Of a stretch of DNA of 30,805 nt, positions 9,106 through 17,241 are shown one piece after another. Within the stretch, counting starts at the first letter, position 1, and every line of letters starts with the position of its first letter. Made by a program: the position numbers and the translations under genes. The notes beneath the pieces were generated by a model. The model was not told the DNA's origin. It searched no databases and saw nothing but the letters and a program-made list of their open reading frames with translations. Source of the DNA: Bacteroidota bacterium (GTDB lineage: Bacteria > Bacteroidota > Bacteroidia > Sphingobacteriales > Sphingobacteriaceae); the NCBI GenBank assembly GCA_013288465.1, contig JABDBT010000003.1, forward strand, positions 24,142-54,946. The letters are read 5' to 3'.

Positions 9106-10194
9106 CTACATCAAAAAACCACCGCCTAAGAGGTCGTTCCCTTCATAAAATACGGCAGATTGTCCAGGCGCAATACCCGATACCATGTGGTGAAAATCAA
9201 CCTTTAAATGATCGCCCATTTGCTGTATGGTGCTTTGCGTACCGGCATCTTTGTAACGTATCTTGGTAATGGCATCCAATGGTTCGTTGATATTTTCGTA
9301 CTTAACCATATTGAGGTTTTTTACCCAGGTTTGTTTGCGTTCCAGTTCATCAATAGTACCTAATACCACGGTGTTGGTATCAGGTTGTATGCTGGTTACA
9401 AACATCGGGTGACCAAAAGCTACGCCTAAACCCTTGCGCTGGCCTATAGTATAAAAAGGATAACCCTGGTGTTTGCCCACTATGGTGCCGTCTGTTAAAA
9501 CAAAGTTACCACCGGCTACACGTTCCTCAAGGTCGCCCACTTTATGTCTTAGAAACGCCCTGTAGTCGTTATCGGGTACGAAGCATATCTCATAGCTTTC
9601 GCTTTTTCCGGCCAATTCAATTTGCCCCATTTCCATAGCCATTTGGCGTATCTCGGGTTTTGAATAGGTACCTAAAGGGAATTTAGTGCGGGCAAGGTTT
9701 TTTTGTGATACCCCCCAAAGTACATAAGATTGATCTTTATGCTCATCTTTTCCTTTAGATATTACATACCGGCCGCTGTCCTGCAAGCGTATATTGGCAT
9801 AATGCCCGGTTGCTATAAATTCGCAATCAAGTTTATCGGCACGTTTTAGTAAGGCTTCCCATTTAATGTGGGTATTACATAACACGCACGGGTTAGGAGT
9901 GCGGCCCGCCAGGTATTCGCCAACAAAATTGTCAATAACAAAATCGCCAAACTCGCTGCGGATATCTAAAATATAATGCGGGAAACCATAGCCTACGGCT
10001 AAAGCACGGGCATCATTAATACTATCAAGGCTGCAACACCCGGTTTCTTTTGAACTACCGCCCGATGAGGCATAGTCCCATGTTTTCATGGTAAGCCCAA
10101 TAACTTCATAGCCTTCCTCATGCAGCATTACTGCTGCTACCGAGCTATCAACCCCGCCGCTCATTGCTACTAATATTCTGCCGTGCTTACTCAT
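9106..10194 (-). CDS. mnmA: tRNA-specific 2-thiouridylase MnmA
   Basis: A 362-residue enzyme that installs the 2-thio group on U34 of tRNA Lys/Glu/Gln, using ATP and persulfide sulfur. The PP-loop ATP site is MSGGVDSS at residues 11-18. The two catalytic cysteines are visible in their expected contexts: Cys103 in NPCVLCN and Cys204 in YEICFVPD. The C-terminal half carries GQRKGLG and the closing AVFYEGNDLLGGGFL. Length is normal for the family. It is a single gene, 154 bp upstream of topA on the same strand, with its own -7 element. It consumes sulfur downstream of cysteine, but nothing links its regulation to the sulfur operon. Confidence 0.97.
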   Translation of the reverse strand: MSKHGRILVAMSGGVDSSVAAVMLHEEGYEVIGLTMKTWDYASSGGSSKETGCCSLDSINDARALAVGYGFPHYILDIRSEFGDFVIDNFVGEYLAGRTPNPCVLCNTHIKWEALLKRADKLDCEFIATGHYANIRLQDSGRYVISKGKDEHKDQSYVLWGVSQKNLARTKFPLGTYSKPEIRQMAMEMGQIELAGKSESYEICFVPDNDYRAFLRHKVGDLEERVAGGNFVLTDGTIVGKHQGYPFYTIGQRKGLGVAFGHPMFVTSIQPDTNTVVLGTIDELERKQTWVKNLNMVKYENINEPLDAITKIRYKDAGTQSTIQQMGDHLKVDFHHMVSGIAPGQSAVFYEGNDLLGGGFLM

Positions 10195-10202
10195 ATAATT
10201 TG

Positions 10203-10210
10203 CAAAGATA
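10203..10210 (-). promoter_or_regulatory. mnmA -7 element (TATCTTTG)
   Basis: Perfect TAnnTTTG on the - strand, ending 8 nt before the mnmA ATG. No strong -33 TTG is visible at the usual distance; a 17-bp palindrome (10263-10279) lies farther upstream. Confidence 0.55.
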
Positions 10211-10262
10211 CTTTTTTGATCTCTAACGGGCTTATTTGTTGGTCAGGCAAGCGTAAAACTGT

Positions 10263-10279
10263 ATTATGATTATCATAAT
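10263..10279. repeat. 17-bp palindrome ATTATGA-TTA-TCATAAT
   Basis: Perfect 7-bp arms around TTA, upstream of mnmA and downstream of the aldehyde dehydrogenase gene. It could be a regulator site. It shares the core TGATTATCA with the palindrome at 11887-11901. Confidence 0.5.
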
Positions 10280-10364
10280 CGGGGTTTCTTTAAAAGAAAA
10301 TGGTATTTATAATCAAACTATTACAGTTGATTATTAAAAGTAAAACTTTATATATACAATTTTA

Positions 10365-11732
10365 TCAGGCAACGTAAACTGTTTTAATATTTACAAACTC
10401 ATACAAACCAAACAACCCCAATTCGCGCCCATACCCTGATTCTTTAATGCCGCCAAATGGCAGTCGCGGGTCTGATTTTACTAACGAATTTACAAAGCAT
10501 GAACCGGCTTGTAATTGGGTAGCGGCAATTTCTTCGCCCCTTTTTTTGTCATTTGTAAACACTGCCCCACCTAATCCAAACACACTGTCATTAGCCATAT
10601 TGATCGCGTCGTTTTCGTCTTTTGCGGTGATAATAGCAGCCACCGGTCCAAATAGTTCATCATCATAAGCAGGCATGCCTTTTTTTACTTTTGTTAAAAT
10701 AGTTGGCGGGTAATAGGCATTGTTGCCTGTTGGTATCTGGCCACCTAAAATACATTTAGCGCCCATTTCAATTGATGCTTTAACCTGGTTATGTAATTCG
10801 TTGCGCAAATCAGTTCGGGCCATTGGGCCAATGTTATTTGCCGGATCAAACGGATCGCCCATTTTTTTGGCTTGCATTTTTTGAAGGAACAACCGCGTGA
10901 ACTCTTTTTCAACTGTTTTAACCACAATAAACCGTTTAGCGGCAATACAGCTTTGCCCGCTGTTAATTAAACGACTGTTTACACAAATTTCAGCTGCTTG
11001 TTCCAGGTCGGCATCAGCTAATATGATGTATGCATCGCTGCCGCCCAATTCCAGTACCGTTTTTTTTAGCAATGATCCGGCTTTTTGGGCTACTTTTTTA
11101 CCGGCATTGGTGCTCCCGGTAATGGTAACTGCTTTAATATACTTGTTTTCAATAATTCGATCGACTTTATCGCTGCCCACTAACAATGTTTGAAACACAT
11201 TATCCGGAAAACCTGCCTGGCTTATCATTTCTTCGATTGCTAAAGCGCAACCGGGTACATTTGAAGCATGTTTTAATACACCGCAATTACCCGCTGCCAA
11301 TGCCGGCGCTAAAAAGCGAAATGCCTGCCAGAAAGGGAAGTTCCATGGCATAATTGCTAACACAACTCCAATTGGTTGAAAAGTAACATAGCTTTTTGAG
11401 GCTTCTGTTTCAATTTGCTGATCTTTTAGGTGCGTAGCCGCATTTGCCGCGTAATATTCGCATACTGATGCGCATTTTTCTATTTCAGCAATACCCTGGC
11501 TAACAGGCTTACCCATTTCTAAGGCCATCAAATTTGCCAATTCGTCCTTCCGTTTATGTAAAACACCGGCCAGGCTATTTAAATGTTTACAACGTTCGGT
11601 AATACTTTGTTCTTTCCAGCTTATCAAGGCAGTGTTAGTTTGCTTTATCTTTTTCTCTACCTGGCTATCGGTGTGCGCCTTATACTTTTTTATAATTTTT
11701 CCGTTAACCGGGTTTATGGAAATTAGCTGCAT
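10365..11732 (-). CDS. NAD(P)-dependent aldehyde dehydrogenase, succinate-semialdehyde dehydrogenase type
   Basis: A 455-residue aldehyde dehydrogenase superfamily enzyme. Seen in the sequence: oxyanion-hole Asn131 in MPWNFPFW, the cofactor Lys154 in GVLKHASN, the Rossmann loop TGSTNAGKK, the general base Glu228 in VLELGGSD, and catalytic Cys262 in NSGQSCIAAKRF. The short length and the LKHASNVP and FGGIKESGYGRE motifs resemble the GabD/Sad group that oxidises succinate semialdehyde to succinate; substrate is inferred, not proven. It is monocistronic, with more than 500 bp upstream. No GABA transaminase gene is adjacent, so its pathway partner is elsewhere. Confidence 0.9.
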   Translation of the reverse strand: MQLISINPVNGKIIKKYKAHTDSQVEKKIKQTNTALISWKEQSITERCKHLNSLAGVLHKRKDELANLMALEMGKPVSQGIAEIEKCASVCEYYAANAATHLKDQQIETEASKSYVTFQPIGVVLAIMPWNFPFWQAFRFLAPALAAGNCGVLKHASNVPGCALAIEEMISQAGFPDNVFQTLLVGSDKVDRIIENKYIKAVTITGSTNAGKKVAQKAGSLLKKTVLELGGSDAYIILADADLEQAAEICVNSRLINSGQSCIAAKRFIVVKTVEKEFTRLFLQKMQAKKMGDPFDPANNIGPMARTDLRNELHNQVKASIEMGAKCILGGQIPTGNNAYYPPTILTKVKKGMPAYDDELFGPVAAIITAKDENDAINMANDSVFGLGGAVFTNDKKRGEEIAATQLQAGSCFVNSLVKSDPRLPFGGIKESGYGRELGLFGLYEFVNIKTVYVA

Positions 11733-12020
11733 GATTAATTAAAAATTGTTTAATGCTTAACAAATAATTGGGAAGAATGCTTGAGTTAATTAAGGAGAAG
11801 ATAAGGATAAATATTTTTCAAATATCATTTGATTGGAAAAATACAAAATTCAGAAGTGATTTATTAAGTAAAACAAGCTCTTATCTCTTTGATTATCAAA
11901 GCGTAATTATCAATATTTTAGCCTAATTGTTGCATTTTTAATAAAGAATAATACATATAAATACATTGTGAAGTTAAATGTGTCTTTTATGTTAAAAATT
12001 CATTAAAAATATAGTTCCTG
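11733..12020. other. A+T-rich intergenic stretch upstream of the aldehyde dehydrogenase
   Basis: No convincing ORF. It contains small inverted repeats: TATTTTTC (11812-11819) with GAAAAATA (11836-11843), and the 15-bp palindrome at 11887-11901. I could not find a clean - strand TAnnTTTG for the dehydrogenase gene here. Confidence 0.6.
11887..11901. repeat. 15-bp palindrome CTTTGA-TTA-TCAAAG
   Basis: Perfect 6-bp arms around TTA, about 155 bp upstream of the aldehyde dehydrogenase start. Core identical to that of 10263-10279. The half-site spacing does not fit a Crp/Fnr box. Confidence 0.45.
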
Positions 12021-12052
12021 TTGTAACAAACATGTCACAATATATATATTTG
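12021..12052 (+). promoter_or_regulatory. Promoter of a small + strand transcript
   Basis: TTG (12021-12023), a 21-nt spacer and a perfect -7 TATATTTG (12045-12052). It predicts a start near 12058 and has no large gene downstream on this strand; the transcript would end at the terminator 12201-12230, about 170 nt long. Confidence 0.6.
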
Positions 12053-12079
12053 GGTTACCCTTAATTAACCTAACTTAAA

Positions 12080-12178
12080 TTGAAATCGATTGCCCAATTA
12101 TCAATTGAACAGAAACTACAAGGCATTATTTTTTTAATTATTTGCGTAGTAGCTACTGTGGAATACTTTGTGAAGTAA
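12080..12178 (+). CDS. Candidate 32-residue single-helix membrane protein
   Basis: A short ORF with a TTG start, running to TAA at 12176-12178. Its translation has a polar N-terminal part (KSIAQLSIEQKLQ) followed by one hydrophobic helix, GIIFLIICVVATVEYFV, and a terminal Lys, the pattern of a small inner-membrane protein. It sits about 20 nt behind a good promoter and 22 nt before a strong terminator, so the ORF fills the transcript. Against it: no ATG, no ribosome site, and short length. The alternative is a non-coding RNA of about 170 nt. I do not recognise a family. Confidence 0.45.
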   Translation: MKSIAQLSIEQKLQGIIFLIICVVATVEYFVK

Positions 12179-12200
12179 ACTACGGTTACCATGAAATTCA

Positions 12201-12230
12201 AGGCGCTTACCAATGGTAAGCGCCTTTTTT
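12201..12230 (+). terminator. Strong intrinsic terminator, + strand
   Basis: Perfect 11-bp stem AGGCGCTTACC / GGTAAGCGCCT (12201-12211 and 12215-12225) with a 3-nt loop, followed by TTTTT. The U-run exists only on the + strand, so it ends a + transcript and not proA, although it lies 33 bp beyond the proA stop. Confidence 0.9.
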
Positions 12231-12263
12231 GTTTTAATAGGCTATTGAGAAATGATGCGATAA

Positions 12264-13520
12264 TTAATTTCGTACCTGCCCGGTACCTTTAACCACCCAT
12301 TTATAACTGGTTAGTTCCTGTAAACCCATGGGGCCACGCGCATGTAGTTTTTGTGTGCTTATACCAATTTCGGCACCAAGTCCAAACTGGGCCCCATCAG
12401 TAAACGCGGTTGATGCGTTTACATAAACGGCAGCAGCATCAACTTTATTTAAGAAAGCTTCACAGTGGGCGCTATCTTCAGAAATTATTGCTTCACTATG
12501 TTTTGAGCCATGTGTGGCTATATGGTCAAGGGCCAGGTCAAAAGTATCAACTGTTTTTACCGCCATTTTCATCGACAAAAACTCAGTCCCGTAATGTTCA
12601 GGCTTTGATTGGTGTAAAAGATGGGCAGGATAGACGTCTTTTAATACTAAAAAAGCAGGTTCGTCGGCATAAAGTGTTACCTGTGCTTCCCCGAGTGGTG
12701 TGGCTATTTTGGATAGATCATTTAATCGTGAAGCATGAATGACCAAACAATCCAAAGCGTTGCATACGCTCACCCTGCGTGTTTTGGCATTGAAAACAAT
12801 GTTAATGCCTTTTTCTATATCCCCATACTCATCAAAATAGGTATGTACAATACCTGCACCGGTTTCAATTACCGGCACTTTACTATGTTGCCGCACATGA
12901 TTTATTAATCCCTGGCTGCCACGGGGTATTAAAACGTCGATATATCCAACTGCGCTAAATAAGGCTTCGGCAGCTTCGCGGTCAGGTGGGAGCAGCGTAG
13001 CCACGTTAATATCAATTTGGTGCTTTGCCAATACCCCGTGTATCAGCTCAATAATTGCTTTATTTGAATAGGCCGCATCGCTTCCGCCTTTTAAAACGCA
13101 AACATTACCCGATTTAAAGCACAAAGCAAATACATCAAAGGTAACATTAGGGCGGGCCTCATAAATTACACCTATCACACCCAAAGGCACCGTTACTTTT
13201 GAAATATGCAATCCGTTGGGTAATGTTTTTTCTGAGATGAGGTGCCCCAACGGAGTATCCAAACCGGCTACATTAATAATATCTTTTGCAATATCCTGTA
13301 TTCGGGCGGGTGTAAGTTTTAAGCGGTCATAGTTTGGGTTGGCCGGGTCCATACGGTCAAGGTCTTTTTTATTCTCCAGTATTAACGCATCAGTTTGCGC
13401 AATAGTTGCATCAGCAAGGTCTTCCAATACCCGGTTAATAATAGCAGGGGTGAGGCTTGTTTTACGCCCTGCTAATAAAGCATTTTCAAAATATGCCGTA
13501 TAATTCATCTCACTTATCAT
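12264..13520 (-). CDS. proA: Gamma-glutamyl phosphate reductase
   Basis: A 418-residue NADPH-dependent reductase that converts gamma-glutamyl phosphate to glutamate 5-semialdehyde, the second step of proline synthesis. Diagnostic stretches are [17 protein letters not shown] (about 111-127), [17 protein letters not shown] and the catalytic Cys253 in VSVCNALD; the end has [26 protein letters not shown] replaces the common ETGVGNCH, which I regard as a lineage variant. The ATG overlaps the proB stop (ATGA), so the two are translationally coupled; a second in-frame Met at residue 5 is an alternative start. Confidence 0.97.
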   Translation of the reverse strand: MISEMNYTAYFENALLAGRKTSLTPAIINRVLEDLADATIAQTDALILENKKDLDRMDPANPNYDRLKLTPARIQDIAKDIINVAGLDTPLGHLISEKTLPNGLHISKVTVPLGVIGVIYEARPNVTFDVFALCFKSGNVCVLKGGSDAAYSNKAIIELIHGVLAKHQIDINVATLLPPDREAAEALFSAVGYIDVLIPRGSQGLINHVRQHSKVPVIETGAGIVHTYFDEYGDIEKGINIVFNAKTRRVSVCNALDCLVIHASRLNDLSKIATPLGEAQVTLYADEPAFLVLKDVYPAHLLHQSKPEHYGTEFLSMKMAVKTVDTFDLALDHIATHGSKHSEAIISEDSAHCEAFLNKVDAAAVYVNASTAFTDGAQFGLGAEIGISTQKLHARGPMGLQELTSYKWVVKGTGQVRN

Positions 13521-14593
13521 TGCAGGTAAAGATAATCATAATGCACCAGCGGCTTTTGGTTTTTATGGCCGATTTTGTCTTTTGCTTTCTCCGCGCCATA
13601 CTCGGCGATGCCCAGACCAATGAGTTTTTCATTTTCATCAACCAGTTTAATGATCTCGCCTTTTTTAAAGTCGGATAGCACTTTTATTATTCCAATTGGT
13701 AAAAGACTGGTTGCTTTGCTTGAAAGCAGCGCTATTTTGGCGCCCTCATTAACCTGTACTACACCTGTGGCTGAGTTTTCTGAATGTGCTATCCATTTCT
13801 TTTTACCCGATGATTTTTTATTGGGGATAAAATGGGTATGCACGGCTTTGTTATCTAACACATCCGTTAATATGTTCTTTTTAGTGCCATTGGCTATGTG
13901 CACGGCTATGCCCAACTGCGCCACCTTTTGCGCCATGTTTGATTTGGTGATCATGCCGCCACGCCCAAACTGCGAACGGCTTTCCTGTATATAAGATGAA
14001 AAATCGTTATTCGAGCTGCTGATCTCTGTGATCACTTTTGAGCTTTCCAGTTTGGGGTCGCCGGTATAAATTCCATCTACGTTAGTAAGTACAATTAGTG
14101 CTTGTGCATTAAGCATGGATGCTATAAGCCCTGCCAGTTCATCATTGTCAGTAAACATGAGCTCGGTAATTGATACCACGTCATTTTCATTAACTACCGG
14201 TATTACCTGGTGCTGCAACAAAATTTCGAGGCAGTTTTTCATATTGAGGTAATGCACCCTGTCCCTGAAATCTTCCTTGGTAACCAATACCTGCGAGCAA
14301 AGTATATCAAACTGCTCAAACAGTTGTGAGTAGGTATTGATGAGTTTAACCTGCCCAATTGAAGCCAATAACTGCCTGGTTGCAATGGCATCTGATTTCT
14401 CAGATACGGATATCAAACTCCTGCCCGAAGCTACTGCGCCCGATGATACCAGGATAACTTCCTTACCCTGCTTTTTTATAGCAGCAATTTGCTCAACCAA
14501 ATGGTTTATGCGCTGCAGATCGGGCAAACCGTTTGCCTGCGTAAAAACATTGGAGCCAATTTTAATAATTATCCGCCGGTAGTTGTAGTCCAT
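13517..14593 (-). CDS. proB: Glutamate 5-kinase
   Basis: A 358-residue enzyme phosphorylating the gamma-carboxyl of glutamate, the first and usually proline-inhibited step of proline synthesis. It contains an amino-acid kinase domain ([11 protein letters not shown] at 8-18, [43 protein letters not shown]) and a C-terminal PUA domain (from about residue 270, [20 protein letters not shown] onward). It overlaps proA by 4 nt. It lies 64 bp downstream of the pstB-like gene on the same strand; whether it shares that transcript is unclear. CAATATTA at 14615-14622, read on the - strand, is a one-mismatch -7 element. Confidence 0.97.
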   Translation of the reverse strand: MDYNYRRIIIKIGSNVFTQANGLPDLQRINHLVEQIAAIKKQGKEVILVSSGAVASGRSLISVSEKSDAIATRQLLASIGQVKLINTYSQLFEQFDILCSQVLVTKEDFRDRVHYLNMKNCLEILLQHQVIPVVNENDVVSITELMFTDNDELAGLIASMLNAQALIVLTNVDGIYTGDPKLESSKVITEISSSNNDFSSYIQESRSQFGRGGMITKSNMAQKVAQLGIAVHIANGTKKNILTDVLDNKAVHTHFIPNKKSSGKKKWIAHSENSATGVVQVNEGAKIALLSSKATSLLPIGIIKVLSDFKKGEIIKLVDENEKLIGLGIAEYGAEKAKDKIGHKNQKPLVHYDYLYLQ

Positions 14594-14657
14594 TTAACTC
14601 ATAGAATTAATCGGCAATATTACTAAATAGAAGTTTAAGACATTAAAATATATTGAA

Positions 14658-15419
14658 TTAACTGATAAAACCCTTTATATATTCCTTCGTCAATTCCTCT
14701 TTCGGGTTTAATAACAACTCTTCCGTGGGGCCAAATTCAATGATCTTACCCATATAAACAAATATGATATAGTCAGATACCCGGCGTGCCTGGCGTAATA
14801 TATGCGTAACCAGCACTATAGAATATTTTTGCTTCAAGGATATAAAAAGATCCTCGATGATAGAAGTGGAAACAGGATCAAGGGCCGATGTAGATTCATC
14901 GCCTAAGATGATCTCGGGCTCTACAGCCAGGCCACGCGCCAGGCATAGGCGTTGTTGTTGACCTATGGATAAACGTGTGGCAGAAGCGTTTAAACGGTAT
15001 TTAACCTCGTTCCATAAGCCTGTGGCCTTTAATTGCTGTTCTACAATTAGATCCAACTCTGCGCGTTTGGTAATGCCGTGGATGCGCGGGCCATAAGCTA
15101 CGTTATCATAAATAGACATGGGCAGGGGGTAGGGGCGCTGGGAAAGCAACCCCATTTTTTTACGGATATGGGTTACCTCAACATCGGGGTCATATATGTT
15201 TTCGCCGTCAACCAACACCTTTCCGGTGACTTTTACATTCGCCGTATTATCTAATAAACGGTTAAATGATTTTAGCAGCGTGGTTTTACCGCAACCTGAC
15301 GGACCGATAATGGAAGTGACTTTTTTATTGGGAATATTAATGCTGATATCCTTTAAAATGTGCTGATTTTCGATATGCACATTCAAATTTTGTACACTTA
15401 TATGGGGTGTGCTTGTCAT
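14658..15419 (-). CDS. PstB-like ABC transporter ATPase
   Basis: A 253-residue ATPase subunit with Walker A GPSGCGKTT (39-47), a Q-loop LLSQRPYPLP (Gln94), signature 150-154, Walker B 170-175 and D-loop SALD. The closest family is PstB, the phosphate importer ATPase. Three canonical positions deviate: the signature reads LSIGQ instead of LSGGQ, the residue before the Walker B Asp is Gly (IILGDE), and the following residue is Ser rather than Pro (DEST). The catalytic Asp174/Glu175 pair is kept. It abuts the pstA-like gene without a gap. Given the cysteine-type leader of this operon I infer a sulfur oxyanion as substrate rather than phosphate. Confidence 0.85.
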   Translation of the reverse strand: MTSTPHISVQNLNVHIENQHILKDISINIPNKKVTSIIGPSGCGKTTLLKSFNRLLDNTANVKVTGKVLVDGENIYDPDVEVTHIRKKMGLLSQRPYPLPMSIYDNVAYGPRIHGITKRAELDLIVEQQLKATGLWNEVKYRLNASATRLSIGQQQRLCLARGLAVEPEIILGDESTSALDPVSTSIIEDLFISLKQKYSIVLVTHILRQARRVSDYIIFVYMGKIIEFGPTEELLLNPKEELTKEYIKGFIS

Positions 15420-16265
15420 TTAAATTTTATGTTTTGAAAACTTTTTGATCATTACTTCTGATAATACAGTGATGATCAATACCAGTATAGTAAGAATTAA
15501 TGCCGAAGCATAAGCCCGGCCCTGTACTTCTTCAACAGGACTGCCCAACTGAAAAAATATAGCCAACGGCAGCGTAGCGGCAGGTTCATGAAGCGAGGTT
15601 GGGATATTATCACTAAATCCGGCAGTAAATAACACGGATGCTACATCGCCAATACCTCTGCCGAACGCTAATAATATCGCCGTATATATGCCGGGTTTTA
15701 TTTGTCGCAGTACTACTTTGGCCGTTTCCCACCGGGTAGCGCCCAGAGATAGGGCCGCATCGCGTAATTCGCCGGGGACGGTGCGTATCACTTCATCCAG
15801 TGTACGTACCAGTACGGGTATTATCAATAAGGTAACGGCTATTATGCCGCCTAATAATGACGCACGTATGCCAAAATAAACCATTATTAAAAACCCGAAA
15901 GCGCCATAAACTATAGATGGGATGCCAAAAAGCACATCAAACGCCAATCGTATAATATCTGAAGTAATTCTTCTGCCTTTCATATATAGATTGATGAAAA
16001 AGGCAACCGGGATACTGATGACCAACCCCAATACGGTAGCGCCACCCGCTATATAAAGTGAGCCAATAATGGCATTAAGCACACCGCCTTCTTTGCCGAT
16101 ATAAAAGCCGCCGCCCGGGGTTTTGGTTATCATATCTAAATTCATAAAAGGAATGCCCTTTACAAATATTGTCCCTACTATCAGAAAGAAACTGCCAACT
16201 ACTACGATAGTAGCCAGTATCATTAAAATTTTGAAGAAAAGTTCTTCTAATTTGCGTTTGATCAT
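15420..16265 (-). CDS. PstA-like ABC transporter permease
   Basis: A 281-residue inner-membrane permease with about six hydrophobic helices. The BPD_transp_1 signature with the EAA loop is visible as ELRDAALSLGATRWETAKVVLRQIKPGIYTAI (about 165-196). Further PstA-like stretches are FGIPSIVYGAFGF and GRGIGDVASVLFTAG. The ATG overlaps the stop of the pstC-like gene by 4 nt and the pstB-like gene follows directly, so a complete heterodimeric permease plus ATPase is made from one message. Substrate is set mainly by the binding protein and cannot be read from the permease. Confidence 0.88.
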   Translation of the reverse strand: MIKRKLEELFFKILMILATIVVVGSFFLIVGTIFVKGIPFMNLDMITKTPGGGFYIGKEGGVLNAIIGSLYIAGGATVLGLVISIPVAFFINLYMKGRRITSDIIRLAFDVLFGIPSIVYGAFGFLIMVYFGIRASLLGGIIAVTLLIIPVLVRTLDEVIRTVPGELRDAALSLGATRWETAKVVLRQIKPGIYTAILLAFGRGIGDVASVLFTAGFSDNIPTSLHEPAATLPLAIFFQLGSPVEEVQGRAYASALILTILVLIITVLSEVMIKKFSKHKI

Positions 16266-17149
16266 GCTGTTAAATTCCTTTCTAACCGGGTTAAAATAAT
16301 GCGCGACAGGATATTAAATAGCAGGATGATAATAAAAAGCAATAACGCGGCAAACATTAAAGCCGAATCATACAAAGGGATTGATAACATTTCGCCATAG
16401 TTATTGGCAATAAGCGCAGGCAACGGGTAACCGGGGTCAAATACCGAATGAGGCACAACCGCGTTGTTTCCGCAAACCATTAATACAGCTATAGTTTCGC
16501 CAAACGCGCGTGATATAGCCAAAACCGCGGCCGCTACTATGCCGGGCGCTGCTTTGCGGATGATCACCTTTTTTATGGTTTCCCACTTGGTTGTGCCCAA
16601 CGCCAGCGAAGCATCTTTTAATTCCTGTGGTATGGTGGTAAGCACTTCATTCAAAATGCTTACTATCAGTGGGAATATCATTATCGCTAATACAATTCCG
16701 CCTGCCAGTACACTGTAACCTGTCGAAAACTCAACGAAGTGCGGCGCTATAGATGATTGAATAAACGGAACAATAAATAATACGCCCCATACACCAAAAA
16801 TTACCGGTGGTATGCCTGAAAGCAGGTTCACAAAGGGAATTAATATCTGTTTAATTTTCGGGTGCGCATATTCTACCAGGTAAAATGAGGTAAGCACACA
16901 TAAGGGTAAAGCAATTATAATAGCTATGCCCGTTACCCATAAAGTCCCCATTATAAATGGATAAAAACCAAATAAACCCTTTAATGGTTTCCAGTCGCTT
17001 TTAGTTAGCAGGTTATGCCATGATGATTGATGTAGAATAGGGATAGAGCGGTAATAAAGGCCAACACCTATCACTACTATTAACGAAACAGATGCCAGTG
17101 TAAACACCAGCATCAGTTTTGAAATTATTTTATCTTTTAGGAAACGCAT
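16262..17149 (-). CDS. PstC-like ABC transporter permease
   Basis: A 295-residue permease, the partner of the PstA-like subunit. It has an N-terminal membrane helix (about 10-32), several further helices and the EAA loop ELKDASLALGTTKWETIKKV (about 176-195). Typical PstC blocks are LSGIPPVIFGVWG and SRAFGETIAVLMVCGN. It ends in a 4-nt overlap with the pstA-like gene; 92 bp separate it from the binding-protein gene, filled by a repeat-rich hairpin. Confidence 0.88.
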   Translation of the reverse strand: MRFLKDKIISKLMLVFTLASVSLIVVIGVGLYYRSIPILHQSSWHNLLTKSDWKPLKGLFGFYPFIMGTLWVTGIAIIIALPLCVLTSFYLVEYAHPKIKQILIPFVNLLSGIPPVIFGVWGVLFIVPFIQSSIAPHFVEFSTGYSVLAGGIVLAIMIFPLIVSILNEVLTTIPQELKDASLALGTTKWETIKKVIIRKAAPGIVAAAVLAISRAFGETIAVLMVCGNNAVVPHSVFDPGYPLPALIANNYGEMLSIPLYDSALMFAALLLFIIILLFNILSRIILTRLERNLTA

Positions 17150-17158
17150 TTTGTAAAT

Positions 17159-17241
17159 GGTTATAAAAGTTATAGAAAGGTTGTAAATGTTGTAAGGGTT
17201 AGAATATTTCCGACCACTATAACTTTTACAACCATTCTAAC
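17159..17241. repeat. Nested inverted repeats between pstS-like and pstC-like genes
   Basis: GGTTATAAAAGTTATAG (17159-17175) pairs with 17217-17233 at 16 of 17 positions, and GTTAGAAT (17198-17205) pairs with ATTCTAAC (17234-17241). The word GGTTGTAAA recurs. It is not followed by a U-run on the - strand; a role in mRNA stability, giving more binding protein than permease, is plausible. Confidence 0.7.

Noticed and set aside
11887..11901. A Crp/Fnr box (TTGAT...ATCAA)
   Set aside because: The half-sites are separated by 1 base rather than 4.
12201..12230. Terminator of proA
   Set aside because: The U-run is present only on the + strand; read from proA the stem is followed by TTGAATTTC.
12191..12292. 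A 33-codon + strand ORF starting at ATG 12191
   Set aside because: It runs through the terminator stem and U-run and into the end of proA; a transcript would end before its stop.
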